Positions 8,038-18,000 of a stretch of DNA of 64,000 bases are shown in pieces. The stretch is from NCBI RefSeq assembly GCF_010811875.1, contig NZ_VKHP01000012.1, positions 1-64,000 of the forward strand, given 5' to 3'. This stretch comes from Bradyrhizobium uaiense. GTDB lineage: Bacteria > Pseudomonadota > Alphaproteobacteria > Rhizobiales > Xanthobacteraceae. A model generated the notes under the pieces. It was not told where the DNA came from. It ran no database searches and saw nothing but the letters and a program-made list of their open reading frames with translations. The position numbers were made by a program, and so were the translations under genes. Position 1 is the first letter of the stretch. Every line of letters starts with the position of its first letter.

Positions 8038-9906
8038 TCACGAGACGGCTTTCGCAGAAGCCTGGTTCGAAGTGTCGTATTGAATGCGATGAAGTTCGGC
8101 GTACACCCCGCCCAGGGCGAGCAACGCGTCGTTCGAGCCCTGTTCAACCACAACGCCATCCTTCAGCACGACGATCTTGTCGGCGTTGGCAATCGTGCTG
8201 AGGCGATGGGCTATCATGACGACCGTGCGCCCCTTCATCAGCCGACGCAATGCGTCGATGACGAGGTGTTCCGATTCTGTGTCGAGCGCGGCGGTGGGCT
8301 CATCGAGAATCATGATCGGGCTGTTGCGCACAACGGCGCGGGCGATGCCTATACGTTGCCGCTGGCCGCCCGACAATGTGTCGCCCCGCTCGCCGACCAT
8401 CGAATCGTAGCCATGCGGCATGGCGCTGATGAAATCGTGAGCGTTGGCGACTTTTGCCGCGGCGATGATCTGTTCCTCGGTGGCACCTGGGCAACCGTAG
8501 GCGATGTTCTCGCGGATCGTTCCGCGAAACAGCACTGTTTCCTGAAGCACGAATCCGACCTGCGAGCGCAGGGTCGCGAGCCTATATGAAGAAACGTCCA
8601 GGCCATCAATCAGCACCCGCCCGCTGCTCGCCTCGTAGAACCGTGGCAGCAGACTAAGTACAGTTGATTTGCCAGAGCCGGTGGGTCCGACAAGGCCTAC
8701 GACCTGACCGGGCTCTATCTCGAAGCTCACTTCTCGTAGTATCGGGACGTCGTCATATCCGAAGGCCACCTTATCGAAGCTGATGGCCCCCTTGACCCGT
8801 CCAGGATCGACGCCGTCCACAGGGTCGTTGATGACATCGTCGGCCGACAAAATCGTTTGAATGCGCTCCAGCGCAACGGTCGTCTGTGCGATCGTGCTGG
8901 TCATGCTCGCCAGATCTTTTACGGGTTTGAAGAATTTGGCCAAGTACGCGAGGTAAACCGTCAATGCTCCGGCTGTCAGGGCACCCGCAACGATCAGCGA
9001 CGTCCCCCTCCAAAGGACAATGCCGGTGCAGATCGCAACAACAATGTTCACCGTCGGTGACATCAAGGATTTGATCTTGCGCGCCTTCAGCGCCGCTTCC
9101 ACCGTGGCGTGGCTTGCGGATTCCAGGTGCGCTATCTCAAGGTCCTGCCGGCCAAATGCCTTTACTGCACGAACCGATCCGATTCCTTGCTGCACAACTG
9201 CAACAATCTCGCTCTGCCGGGCGCGCACGGTTCGCGTCACCTCTTTCACAGCCTTCTTGAAGTGAAACAGAAACACCAGCAGAAAGGGCACGAGCGCGAC
9301 AGCGATCAGCGTGAAGTCCCAGTCCAGGTAGAACATCAATCCCAGCATAAACAGGATGGTGATGAGATCGACGAGGATATCGAGTGTCGCGGACGATGCG
9401 AAATCCTGGATGGTCGAGACGTCGCTGGTGATGGTAGACATCAGGGTCCCGGTCTTGGCATTGTCATAGTAGCGCAGCGATAGCCGATGCAGATGCGTGT
9501 AGATCTGTACGCGTAAATCGTTGGCAACCCATTGGCCGACACTGGTGGTGTAGTAGTTGTCGATATAAGCCGCGACTGCGCCGACGACGGCGATCAGCAG
9601 GGTTGCGATGCCAGCAAACAGCGCAACGCCTGCGGTGTGTTGTCCGAACCCATAATCGTGCGCCCAAGCCAGCCAGTCCGGCATTCGGTGCCGTCCCAGC
9701 GCGTCATCGAGGACCAGCTTTAGCGGCCAGGGGGCCGCCAGGCTCATCGCAATCTCAATCAGCATGGCGGCGAAAACGATGAGTAGCCAGCCTCGATACG
9801 GCCTGAGCAACCCCAGAACCATCGAAGTGAGCCCTTTTCCTTCGTGCGGCTTTTTGAGCGCCACGGTGGCGCTCGAAACGACGGCGGCAATCGTCTTCAA
9901 CAACAT
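8038..9906 (-). CDS. MsbA-like ABC exporter (fused membrane and ATPase domains)
   Basis: About 622 residues from the ATG at 9906, which has ggagg eleven bases upstream. The open frame extends to 10020 but that leader has no clear site. The N-terminal half has six hydrophobic helices with the type I exporter coupling region (LSLRYYDNAKTGTLMSTITSDVSTIQDF). The ATPase half shows Walker A GPTGSGKST, Q-loop FVLQE, signature LSGGQRQR, Walker B IMILDEPTAALD and switch His IAHRLST. Such proteins flip lipids, peptides or drugs outward as homodimers. The downstream PLD gene makes a lipid or glycolipid substrate plausible, but that is inference. Confidence 0.9.
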   Translation of the reverse strand: MLLKTIAAVVSSATVALKKPHEGKGLTSMVLGLLRPYRGWLLIVFAAMLIEIAMSLAAPWPLKLVLDDALGRHRMPDWLAWAHDYGFGQHTAGVALFAGIATLLIAVVGAVAAYIDNYYTTSVGQWVANDLRVQIYTHLHRLSLRYYDNAKTGTLMSTITSDVSTIQDFASSATLDILVDLITILFMLGLMFYLDWDFTLIAVALVPFLLVFLFHFKKAVKEVTRTVRARQSEIVAVVQQGIGSVRAVKAFGRQDLEIAHLESASHATVEAALKARKIKSLMSPTVNIVVAICTGIVLWRGTSLIVAGALTAGALTVYLAYLAKFFKPVKDLASMTSTIAQTTVALERIQTILSADDVINDPVDGVDPGRVKGAISFDKVAFGYDDVPILREVSFEIEPGQVVGLVGPTGSGKSTVLSLLPRFYEASSGRVLIDGLDVSSYRLATLRSQVGFVLQETVLFRGTIRENIAYGCPGATEEQIIAAAKVANAHDFISAMPHGYDSMVGERGDTLSGGQRQRIGIARAVVRNSPIMILDEPTAALDTESEHLVIDALRRLMKGRTVVMIAHRLSTIANADKIVVLKDGVVVEQGSNDALLALGGVYAELHRIQYDTSNQASAKAVS

Positions 9907-10106
9907 GTCGGCCACGACCTCCAGCGTCGTGCGATCATGTGCGTAACGAACCTGCGCCGCTATGCAAAAACAGACAAACCAGGGCATCAGCAAAAGCTTC
10001 TGCTGCGACTGGGACATCACCAGCCGCGCTTAGCTGCGCGCTAATGGCGGTAGCGTCGATTATATTGAAAGTTCAATGGTATATGAGTTCGCTGTTTTGT
10101 TCTGAA

Positions 10107-10157
10107 TGGCGCGCCCGACACGATTCTAACGTGTGACATTTGCCTTCGGAGGGCAAA
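10107..10157 (-). tRNA. Degenerate 3' half of tRNA-Arg(CCG), probable attachment-site relic
   Basis: Read on the minus strand, the segment folds as the 3' part of a tRNA: anticodon stem TTGCC/GGCAA with loop ctccgaa (anticodon CCG), T stem ACACG/CGTGT with loop TTAGAAT, then the acceptor 3' strand CGGGCGC, discriminator G and CCA. The D arm and 5' acceptor strand are missing: upstream sequence does not match any tRNA. The T loop carries A in place of the invariant C (TTC to TTA). A tRNA 3' half left alone is typical of an integrative-element boundary. Confidence 0.7.
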
Positions 10158-10345
10158 CATCACCGGCCCTGCTGTCCACCGCCGACGGGAATTGAAATAT
10201 CGGGCCAACACTTGGAGCCACAATGGACTCTATGAAAGGGTTGAAGGCGAAGCGCCCGTTTTGGCCACAGCCCTAAGAAGGTAAAAAAATACTCTATCTT
10301 TCAACAGGAGTTGACCGGCACTCTCTCCGCCGGAGTTCGCTGCCC

Positions 10346-10882
10346 GTGGGCATGAGCGCCGGACAGCGCCAGCGCGTGAACATCGCGCGCGCGCTGGTGC
10401 TCGAGCCGCGCCTGGTGATCCTCGATGAGACACTTTCGGCGGTCGACCCCGTGGAGCAGTCGCGTCTGCTGGCCCTTTTCGAGCAATTGCAGGTCAAGCA
10501 CGGACTGACATATCTCTACATCTCGCACGATCTCGCCATGGTCCGGCGCGTGTGCACGCGCATCGCCGTCATGTATCTCGGCAAGATGGTCGAGGTCGCC
10601 GATACCAGCGGAACGTTCTACGATCCCGCGCATCCCTATACCCGGGCGCTGTTGTCCGCTGTGCCGACGCTGGACGCCAATCCGTACAAGCCGGAGGAGT
10701 GCCTGCTTGACGGGGAGCCGCCGAGCCCGATCGACATTCCGCCGGGTTGCAGTTTCGCGTCGCGGTGCCCGCACGCATTTGCGCGCTGCCGGATCGAGAC
10801 GCCTCTGCTGCGCGAGCACAAACCTGGAAGGCTCGCTGCCTGTCACCTGCTTGATCAAGAAGAAACGACCGTGGCGGCGTAG
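10346..10882 (+). pseudogene. Truncated OppF/DppF-type peptide ABC transporter ATPase
   Basis: The frame starts at the ABC signature itself (MGMSAGQRQRVNIARAL) and continues with Walker B (LVILDETLSAVD), the switch His (YISHDLAMV), then the peptide-ABC C-terminal domain (MYLGKMVEVADT, YDPAHPYTRALLSAVP, the Cys cluster SFASRCPHAFARC). The first 150 or so residues, including Walker A, are absent, and no upstream frame supplies them. It cannot bind ATP normally and is almost certainly a gene remnant, cut near the tRNA relic 200 bp upstream. Confidence 0.85.
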
Positions 10883-10935
10883 TTTCAGCATTCCATCCGC
10901 TGTCAGCATCAATCCGTTGAATGATCGGAGAGACC

Positions 10936-11715
10936 ATGAGCCGTTTAGAGGGGAAAGTAGCCATCATCACCGGTGCTGGTGCGGGGATCGGCCGCGCCAG
11001 CATGGAGCGCTTTGCAGAGGAAGGCGCGCTTGTCGTGGGCATAGGCAGAACCTATGAAAAACTCGAACAGACCAAAGCGCAGCTCCAGGACAAGGGGCTG
11101 AAATGTCATATCGTTGGCGGGGACGTTTCAACCTGGGAAGGTGCCAGTGAGGCGTTCGACGCCGCGTTCAAGGTGCATGGACGCGTTGACGTGTTGCTCA
11201 ACAGCGCAGGCGTTGGCTACAGCTGGGCGAAAGTCAGCGCAGGCTCGATGGCCAACGTGGTTGATACGCCCGTGGACAAATGGCGCGAAGTCATGGCCAT
11301 CAACTTGGACTCGATATTTTATATGTGCAAGCTGGCAATTCCAAAAATGCTGGCCACCGGTGGCGGATCGATTATCAACATCTCCAGCATTCTGGCCGTC
11401 AAGGGGCTGGCAGACGGCCACACCTATTGCGCCACCAAAGCTGGTGTCGAAAACCTGACGCGCTCACTCTGCATGGCTTGGGCCGCACAAGGCATTCGCG
11501 CCAATTGCGTTGCTCCTGGTTGGACCGCGACTGACATGATCCAGGACGTGATGCACATGTTCGACGATCCTCAGGTCGCCAAATCCCTTTCTCCGATGCT
11601 GCGCCCCGGAACGGCGTTGGAGATTGCAAACGGATGCCTGTACCTGGCGTCCGATGAAGCGTCGTATTGCAACGGCTCGGTTTTGACCATTGATGGCGGC
11701 AACACCGCCGGCTAG
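10936..11715 (+). CDS. Short-chain dehydrogenase/reductase (SDR)
   Basis: 259 residues from the ATG at 10936 (ggagag six bases upstream; the ATG at 10921 has no site). Classical SDR: cofactor-binding TGAGAGIGRAS near residue 12, NSAG near 88, catalytic Ser in NISSILAV and Y164-x-x-x-K168 (YCATK), then the PGWTATDM segment. There is no acidic residue visible that would clearly fix NAD over NADP. It lies 39 bases after the ABC remnant and upstream of an amidohydrolase on the same strand. The substrate cannot be told. Confidence 0.9.
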   Translation: MSRLEGKVAIITGAGAGIGRASMERFAEEGALVVGIGRTYEKLEQTKAQLQDKGLKCHIVGGDVSTWEGASEAFDAAFKVHGRVDVLLNSAGVGYSWAKVSAGSMANVVDTPVDKWREVMAINLDSIFYMCKLAIPKMLATGGGSIINISSILAVKGLADGHTYCATKAGVENLTRSLCMAWAAQGIRANCVAPGWTATDMIQDVMHMFDDPQVAKSLSPMLRPGTALEIANGCLYLASDEASYCNGSVLTIDGGNTAG

Positions 11716-11868
11716 GCGCATCGCGCACGACTTCGATCAGGCGTCACGACGAAATCCGTTCGGCTTTCAAAGTGGTCGAACGGTGACTAGGCGACAGCGA
11801 GCATCGATCGTGGGTGCTGCCGTTGCCGCTCCTCCCTAGACTTGGCCGCGGCGCACGCTCGCGGCCAC

Positions 11869-11896
11869 AGCCCCGCCGTCTCACGGCGGCGGGGCT
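11869..11896 (+). terminator. Stem-loop between the SDR and amidohydrolase genes
   Basis: agccccgccg (11869-11878) pairs with cggcggggct (11887-11896). The stem is perfect over 10 bp but no T run follows, so it may be a terminator or only a structured leader. Confidence 0.4.
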
Positions 11897-11956
11897 GCAT
11901 TTACGGAGCCGCGTTGCGAGGATTTTTACGCCTGTCGCTGAGCCCGTCTGAGAAAG

Positions 11957-13153
11957 GTGGATGCCGTGGGTTATGCTGAGACGTTCTTGGATCGCTTTGC
12001 ACACTTCTCGCGTATTGGATCTACTGGTGACGGTGGCGTAGACCGTGTCGAAGGAAGCCAAGCGAATGGAGAGGCGCGTCGGCAGCTTGTTCGATGGATG
12101 AAAGAGTTGGGGTTTAACGTATCTGTCGATGAAATCGGCAATATCTTTGGACTACTTAACTTGGCTGGAGAGAGCGCCCCACTTGTATTGACCGGCTCGC
12201 ACATTGATAGCCAGCCGCGTGGTGGATGCTTCGACGGCGCATACGGCGTGATTGCAGGCTTGGACGCTGCAGCCGCCGTTCGCGACCGGCTAGCCAAACA
12301 ATCCAAGGCAAGCTCAGCCAATCTGGGCGTCGTCGCCTGGATGGGTGAAGAAGGCGCTCGTTTTCGACCACTTATGGGATCGAGAGTCTACACCGGCGCC
12401 AGGACGCTTCAATCTGCGCTCGACGGCAAGGACATGCAGGGGATCAGTGCGCGCGAGGCGCTAGCTGGTATTGGCTTTCTTGGGACGGACACCGCCCCCA
12501 AGCTGCCGGTGGCATATGTCGAACTGCACGTTGAATGCGGCTCGCAGCTCGAAGTTCGCAAAAAGTCACTTGGTGTCTTTACCCGGTGGTGGGGCGCCCA
12601 CAAGGTTGACCTTACGTTCGAAGGCAAGACGGCCCACACCGGCCCCACGCCAATGCGGGCGCGTCAAGACGCGCTCTACGCGGCGGCGCAGGTGATCGTT
12701 GCGATGCGCGCGCTTGGTGACAGTGCGGAGATCGGAAGTCTGCACACGTCAGTCGCCAAACTCGAAGTGGTCCCAAATTCACCCAATGTCGTTCCGTGCG
12801 GCGCAACCGCCTGTGTCGAGCTTCGGTCGTTGGATCCGGAGGTCATCAAACGATCTTATGATCATCTGCTCGCGTGCGCGTCGTTCGCGGCGACGACGGC
12901 CCGAGTCAAGTACGCAATTGCGCGAGATGATTTGCGAGAACCGGGAAAATTCCATGAAGGACTGAGTCAATTGGCTTTCGAGGTTGCGAAATGCAACGGA
13001 GAAGAGGCCGTGGCAGTTGACACGTTGGGAGGCCACGACGCGATCATGATGACCGCCGTTTGTCCAACCGTCATGCTGACGGTGCCGAGCCGGGCGGGCC
13101 TATGCCACCATCCCGATGAATGGACGTCGCAGGAAGACCTCGAGAGGGGATGA
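11957..13153 (+). CDS. M20-family amidohydrolase (N-carbamoyl-amino-acid/allantoate type), frameshifted end
   Basis: 398 residues from a GTG start. It has the family's metal site in order: GSHIDSQPRGGCFDGAYGV (His, Asp), VVAWMGEEGARF (Glu pair), VELHVECG (His, Glu), VDTLGGHDAIMMT (His) and CHHPDEW (His). These are dinuclear-zinc amidases of the HyuC/AllC group acting on N-carbamoyl amino acids, allantoate or ureidoglycolate. The stop at 13151 follows DLERG; inserting one G in the GGGG run at 13146-13149 restores GMTWLSAVLEQMITAELPR and a stop at 13204-13206, the normal family ending. Loss of about 18 end residues may or may not inactivate it. SDR plus amidohydrolase could be a small catabolic pair. 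Confidence 0.85.
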   Translation: MDAVGYAETFLDRFAHFSRIGSTGDGGVDRVEGSQANGEARRQLVRWMKELGFNVSVDEIGNIFGLLNLAGESAPLVLTGSHIDSQPRGGCFDGAYGVIAGLDAAAAVRDRLAKQSKASSANLGVVAWMGEEGARFRPLMGSRVYTGARTLQSALDGKDMQGISAREALAGIGFLGTDTAPKLPVAYVELHVECGSQLEVRKKSLGVFTRWWGAHKVDLTFEGKTAHTGPTPMRARQDALYAAAQVIVAMRALGDSAEIGSLHTSVAKLEVVPNSPNVVPCGATACVELRSLDPEVIKRSYDHLLACASFAATTARVKYAIARDDLREPGKFHEGLSQLAFEVAKCNGEEAVAVDTLGGHDAIMMTAVCPTVMLTVPSRAGLCHHPDEWTSQEDLERG

Positions 13154-13183
13154 CTTGGCTTTCGGCGGTGCTTGAGCAAATGA

Positions 13184-13312
13184 TTACGGCAGAGTTGCCA
13201 CGGTGACTTGGCGGTGATCCGTCGTGTAGGTGGCGATCCGCTCCGGATCGCCGACCACGCCCGCCTGGCCGATGAGATCGCGAAACGCTTGGATTTGTAC
13301 AGAGTTGGACAT
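13184..13312 (-). pseudogene. Possible N-terminal stub of an FAD-linked oxidase
   Basis: From an ATG at 13312 the minus strand reads MSNSVQIQAFRDLIGQAGVV then GDPERIATYTTDHR before an unrelated tail and stop. The pattern (AGVVGDPE.IA.Y..DHR) is that of the start of glycolate-oxidase/D-lactate-dehydrogenase-type FAD proteins, which go on to a R(G)xxRG element that is absent here. Only about 35 residues match, so the call is tentative. Confidence 0.3.
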
Positions 13313-13689
13313 GTCGCCGCTCCCGATTGCCGTCGGGCGATCTTCGCGCATTCGCGCGGCAGCGCTTGCCGTTCGACCGCAATTTCGAAAAAGGCTCTGC
13401 CGAATTCTCGCGATGTTCGGCAGTTCCGACTTCCCGGGCGTTGTATTGATCGAGGTGGAGTTGCTTCGGCGCCCGAGGAGATCATCGATGACCCATTCAA
13501 CGATCTATCAAGGCCCTGTGTTCGATATCTCGAACAGGAATGCCGCGCTATCGATCGGTGTGCAGCGTGTTCGCGACGCCAAGGGAACCAGGGGCTTGTT
13601 TCCCTAGAGCGTCGCCCACTTGTCGACGCCGACGGCAGATTGTGCTGCGCCGGGGACGAATTCCGATCCGTTCTGCGTCTAGACCAACG

Positions 13690-13795
13690 AGTTTCTGGCC
13701 GGTCTGGATGCCTGCAGCAGTGACCGTCCGCTCGGTCGTCGTGTCCTGCCAGCCATAAGCAATCGCACCAGTGAGATAGGCTTGGCCGATATTTG
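13690..13795 (-). pseudogene. Fragment of an autotransporter beta-barrel domain
   Basis: The minus strand reads AYLTGAIAYGWQDTTTERTV then TAAG: the strand-turn-strand pattern of the autotransporter (AIDA/BrkA-type) translocator domain as found in rhizobia. Nothing before or after it continues the barrel. It joins the SRAP fragment directly at about 13795, showing that two unrelated coding remnants have been spliced by deletion. Confidence 0.45.
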
Positions 13796-14147
13796 AACGC
13801 GAACCAGACGACGTCCAGTTTCTTCGTCGCATGGTTCGGTTCTGGCACGTATTTGGCAAAGCTGTTGAAGGGCACCAAACACCGGTTTTTCCGGCTTTAA
13901 CCAGCTGCACCAATGACGTATCGCGCATGTTGGTCACCGGCGGTCCGCCTGTCCGCGGCGGTGGCGGCGGCACGCCCCAGCGCATCAACTCCATCTCGCG
14001 CATATGACCAGCGTTGCGAACCACGGGAGCAGGTTAATCAGGGAAGACGCCTGGCATAGGGGTGTGATTGCCAACGTACCGGTTGACCACCCCAAATAAG
14101 TTGAGGATCGCCGCCTAGTTGGTCGTGATGCTGTCGAGATCACACAT
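13796..14147 (-). pseudogene. SRAP (YedK/HMCES) peptidase pseudogene, stops and frameshift
   Basis: From the ATG at 14147 the minus strand reads MCDLDSITTN-stop-AAILNLFGVVNRYVGN, TPMPGVFPD-stop-PAPVVRNAG, MELMRWGVPPPPP, TGGPPVTNMRDTS. After a frameshift near 13880 it continues LVPFNSFAKYVPEPN, ATKKLDVVWFAF. This is the first half of an SOS-response-associated peptidase, including the catalytic Cys2, the Asn-containing NxRxT segment and the F-x-E/K-Y/W element. Two in-frame stops, a frameshift and loss of the C-terminal half make it dead. The family forms a DNA-protein crosslink with abasic sites in single-stranded DNA. Confidence 0.85.
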
Positions 14148-15070
14148 CACTCAAGCATGAAGCTTTCCGGCGTTGTCGTCGAGTGGCTGGTCGGCTGTAC
14201 GGCTTTCGGCCGTCGCCTCGACAACATGCCGCCGCGCTGCGCGATCTTTTGATCGAGCGAAATGTTCGCAACACTCGAAATATCTCCGCCGTGTCGCGAG
14301 TGAGTTGCTTCTTCGTCAAACGTGAATCCCCACAATGCCGAACTCTGGCATGGACCGGTGAATCGAAACGGACAGTCCGAGGGGCGGTCCTTTTCGGCCG
14401 GCTGCAATGGGCGAGGTGCGACGCCGCTCGTTTGCATTTGGGTCAATTTCGGAGGACGCGAAGGCGTTTTCGTCCGCAACGTGACATTTCCTCTCTAAAT
14501 ATTTCTCATCAATTAGGGTTAATTGCTCTGAATTAAGGCGGGCCGGCGGCGGGGAGTTTGTGTGCAAATACAACCGCTTACCTCAGACTTCACAGGCTCG
14601 GCTTCATATTAGCCTTAACTTTCCGTGACTTATTGCATCCGAACATGATTACTGGAATCTTAACCCGCGCAGGAAGCCGCCTCGTCAGAAGGGCGGTTGG
14701 GCAGATTTAGGAATGCGTAGCGTCAGGCGCGCACGGCAGTCGTGCGCGGGGAGCAATGTACATGTTTTGGTTGTATGGTGGCGTAGGACTACCAGAGCGA
14801 TTTGGGACTCGGTTACGACTTTCTCCTACTCTTTTCACAATCCAGACCTCGATCGGAGCAGTGCCATTTGGCGCAGGCCCGGCCAAAATGTTGGTTCTGG
14901 ATCGCTTCGCACATCATCATTGAGGACTGCGGCGAGCGCGCTGACTAGTCCGATCTCATCCACACCAGACGTTCTTTCCCCTCAACTTCATCACAACGCC
15001 GGATCCCCACGCGACGCGTGAGTTTGCGATTTGGCACGATCTTCTTTGATTTCATTTTTGGAGTACCACG
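14148..15070. other. Long non-coding stretch upstream of the giant surface protein gene
   Basis: About 920 bases. No frame with coding character was found. The part from 14480 to 14660 is markedly A/T-richer than the surroundings (ctctaaatatttctcatcaa, then attagggttaattgctctga) and may hold the promoter and regulatory sites of the 15071 gene. A ribosome site is weak (ttttggagtaccacg ATG, with ggag nine bases upstream). Confidence 0.5.
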
Positions 15071-18000
15071 ATGACAACGGCTTTCAGCGCGACCACAACC
15101 CTGAGTTTCAACGGCACCCAGTGGATCGCCACCGACAACGGGATCGATACCGTTCTCACGGCCGACCAGGTTACGATAGGGACGCAAACCTACCTCCTCG
15201 TCGACCAGCACAATGCAGGCGGCTACCAAAGCATCCAGTCGGCAGTCGACAACGCGTCGGCCGGCGAGACGGTGGTCATTTCCGCCGGTGTCTATGGCGA
15301 GAACGTCCATATTTCCGCCGGCCACAGCAACATCACGGTCGAAAACCTTGCTGGCAACCAAGTCACCGTTAATAGCCAGGGCGGCTATCAGGGCGCGATT
15401 ACAGTCGATCAGGGTGCGAGTGCTACGATTACCGGCGACACGCCGACCAACTTCGTGCTGAACGCGGCTCCCGGCTCGCAGACATTCGGCCTCTATTTGG
15501 TCGGCAACAACGATACGACGGACATCACCAACCTCACCATCACCGCAAATGGCGGAAATGCGGTTGTGACGGGTGGCAGCGAGCACAACGTCACCTTCCA
15601 GGGGAACATCTTCGGGGGCACAGCCACCCAGCTCGTCTATGTCAACGGCGCCGAAAGCCTCGGCCCGGCAGCCCAGGGAAGCAACGTCGACTTCATCAAC
15701 AACATCTTCCAGGGCACCTCTGGGCTCGCGCTCGGCCTGGAATCCACGAACGCCAACATTACCGGCAACACGTTCGCTGGATCCGGTGGCACTGCTGTCG
15801 GCCTCGCCGAGGACTATGTGGTGGTCTCGGGCAACCATTTCACCGGCAGCTATGCGCAGTATGTCGGCCTTCCTGACAACACCTACAGTTCCAGCGCGAT
15901 CGCCAGCGGCAACACCTTCTCCAATGGCGGGGTGACGATCCAGGGCAAGCCGGGCGTCTATGGCAGCATTCAGGCGGCGATCGACGCGGCATCCACCGGC
16001 GACACCATCATCGTGAGTGCAGGCACTTACAATGAGAACCTCAACATCAACAAGGGCGTCATCATCGAGGGCGCCAATCACGGCGCCGACGGCGCCGCTG
16101 TTCGCGGTGCGGAAACTATTATTACCGGCCAGTCGACGATCAACACCACCCAACAGGTGACAATCGACGGCATCGAGTTCCTCGACAACAAGCCGATCAC
16201 CTCGCTCGCCGGCAGCAGCGCCAGCGATCACTTTGTTTCGCTGACAGTGCTGCAGCAGAATTCCACCGGCGGTCATGTGATCGAGAATTCGATCTTCATG
16301 CGCGACCCGAGCTCGATCACGGATTCCCACTACGGCGCGACCACATTCGAGGGCAGCGCCAATCAGCCGACCCACCGCGGCATCGAGATTTCCAGCGTGG
16401 GCGCGGGGCAGGCGATCACGATCCAGAACAACCTGATCACCGGCGCCAACTCCTACACCTATGCCGGCGATGATTATCGTTCGGGCATCTATTCCAACGG
16501 TGGGGCCGGCAACACCAATATCTCGCACAATACGTTCACCAACGTGCGCTCGGCGATCAATGCCGACAATTTCTCTTCGAATGTGAAGATCGATGGCAAT
16601 ACCTTCGATCATGCCGGGTCGGGCGTGGCGGTCGGCGTCGGCTCCGACGTCACCAATGTCACCAGCATCACCAACAACAGCTTCGGCTACGTCGACAACG
16701 AGTTCAACTTCAAGAACCTGACGACGCCGGTCAGCTTCGATGCCGGCGCCACCAACAACCATCTGTCGGCGGCCGCCGCGGCCGACCCGACCCAGGCGCT
16801 CTACATCGAGGGCAGCTCGACGGGTGGTGATCACATCACCGGAACCTCGGGGGCCGACATACTGGTCGGCCACGGCACCGGCGACATCCTCTCCGGCGCG
16901 GGCGGCAACGACACCATCATCGGCGGCGCCAATTCGGCCGTGGCCTTGAACGGCTTGCCCGCCCAGTATGATTTCTCGCACCTGACCTTCGACAGCAACG
17001 GCCTTGCGTCAGGCCAGATCACCGGTCCGAGCGGCACGGACACCCTGACGGGCGTGGCGGCCCTCAAGTTCGGCACCCACTATTACGTGCTGCCGGGGAT
17101 GTCGATCCAAGCCGCTGTCAACGATGCGGTTAACGGCGATACCATCGATATTGCCCAGGGCACCTACACGGAGCAGGTTCTGGTCAACGGCAAGAATCTG
17201 ACCATCGAAGGCATCGGCGCAGTGACGGTGAAGGCGTCGGCGAACCTGCACGCCAGCTTCAACGACGGCAGCACCGACAAGTACGCCGTCATCGGCGTCG
17301 AGGGGCACTCCAACGTCACGATCAACAACCTGCACGTCGACGGGCAGGGTCAGGGCGGACAAGCGGTCGCGGGCGCTGATTTCAACGGCATCGCCTATCT
17401 GAATTCATCGGGGCATGTCCAGAACAGCACCATCACCGGTGTCCGCGACGGCGGCCCTAGCGGTGTGCTCGATGGCATTCAGCACGGCAATGCGCTCGCC
17501 GCCTTTGTGACCGACGGCACCAGCCAGAACCTGGAAGTCGATCACAACAACATCTCCGACTTCCAGAAGAACGGCATCAAGCTGTCCGGTGACGGTCTGA
17601 CGGTGAATGTCCACGACAACACGGTGACGGGCGCAGGCCCGAGCACATCGATCGCCCAGAACGGCATCGAAATCATTTCCGGCGCCGGCGGCTCGGTGAC
17701 CCACAACAGCGTCTCTGAGATCGGCTACACGCCGGACACCGTCCAGGGCTCCGGCATCCTCGTGTACAACGGGGCACCTGGCGTGCATGTCGACTACAAC
17801 ACCGTGACGGGCGTCGGCGGTCATGGCGACGCCGGCATTGCCTTTGTCAACAGCGACGCGCCCGAAGCCAGCAACAATACGCTGAGCAACCTGGAACAGG
17901 CTCTGGATCAGGAAGGCACGTTCACCACCGCGCTCAATCAGCACGGCAACACCTTTGTCAACGACACCACCAATCTCGCATTCTCGGCCGACCAGGCCAC

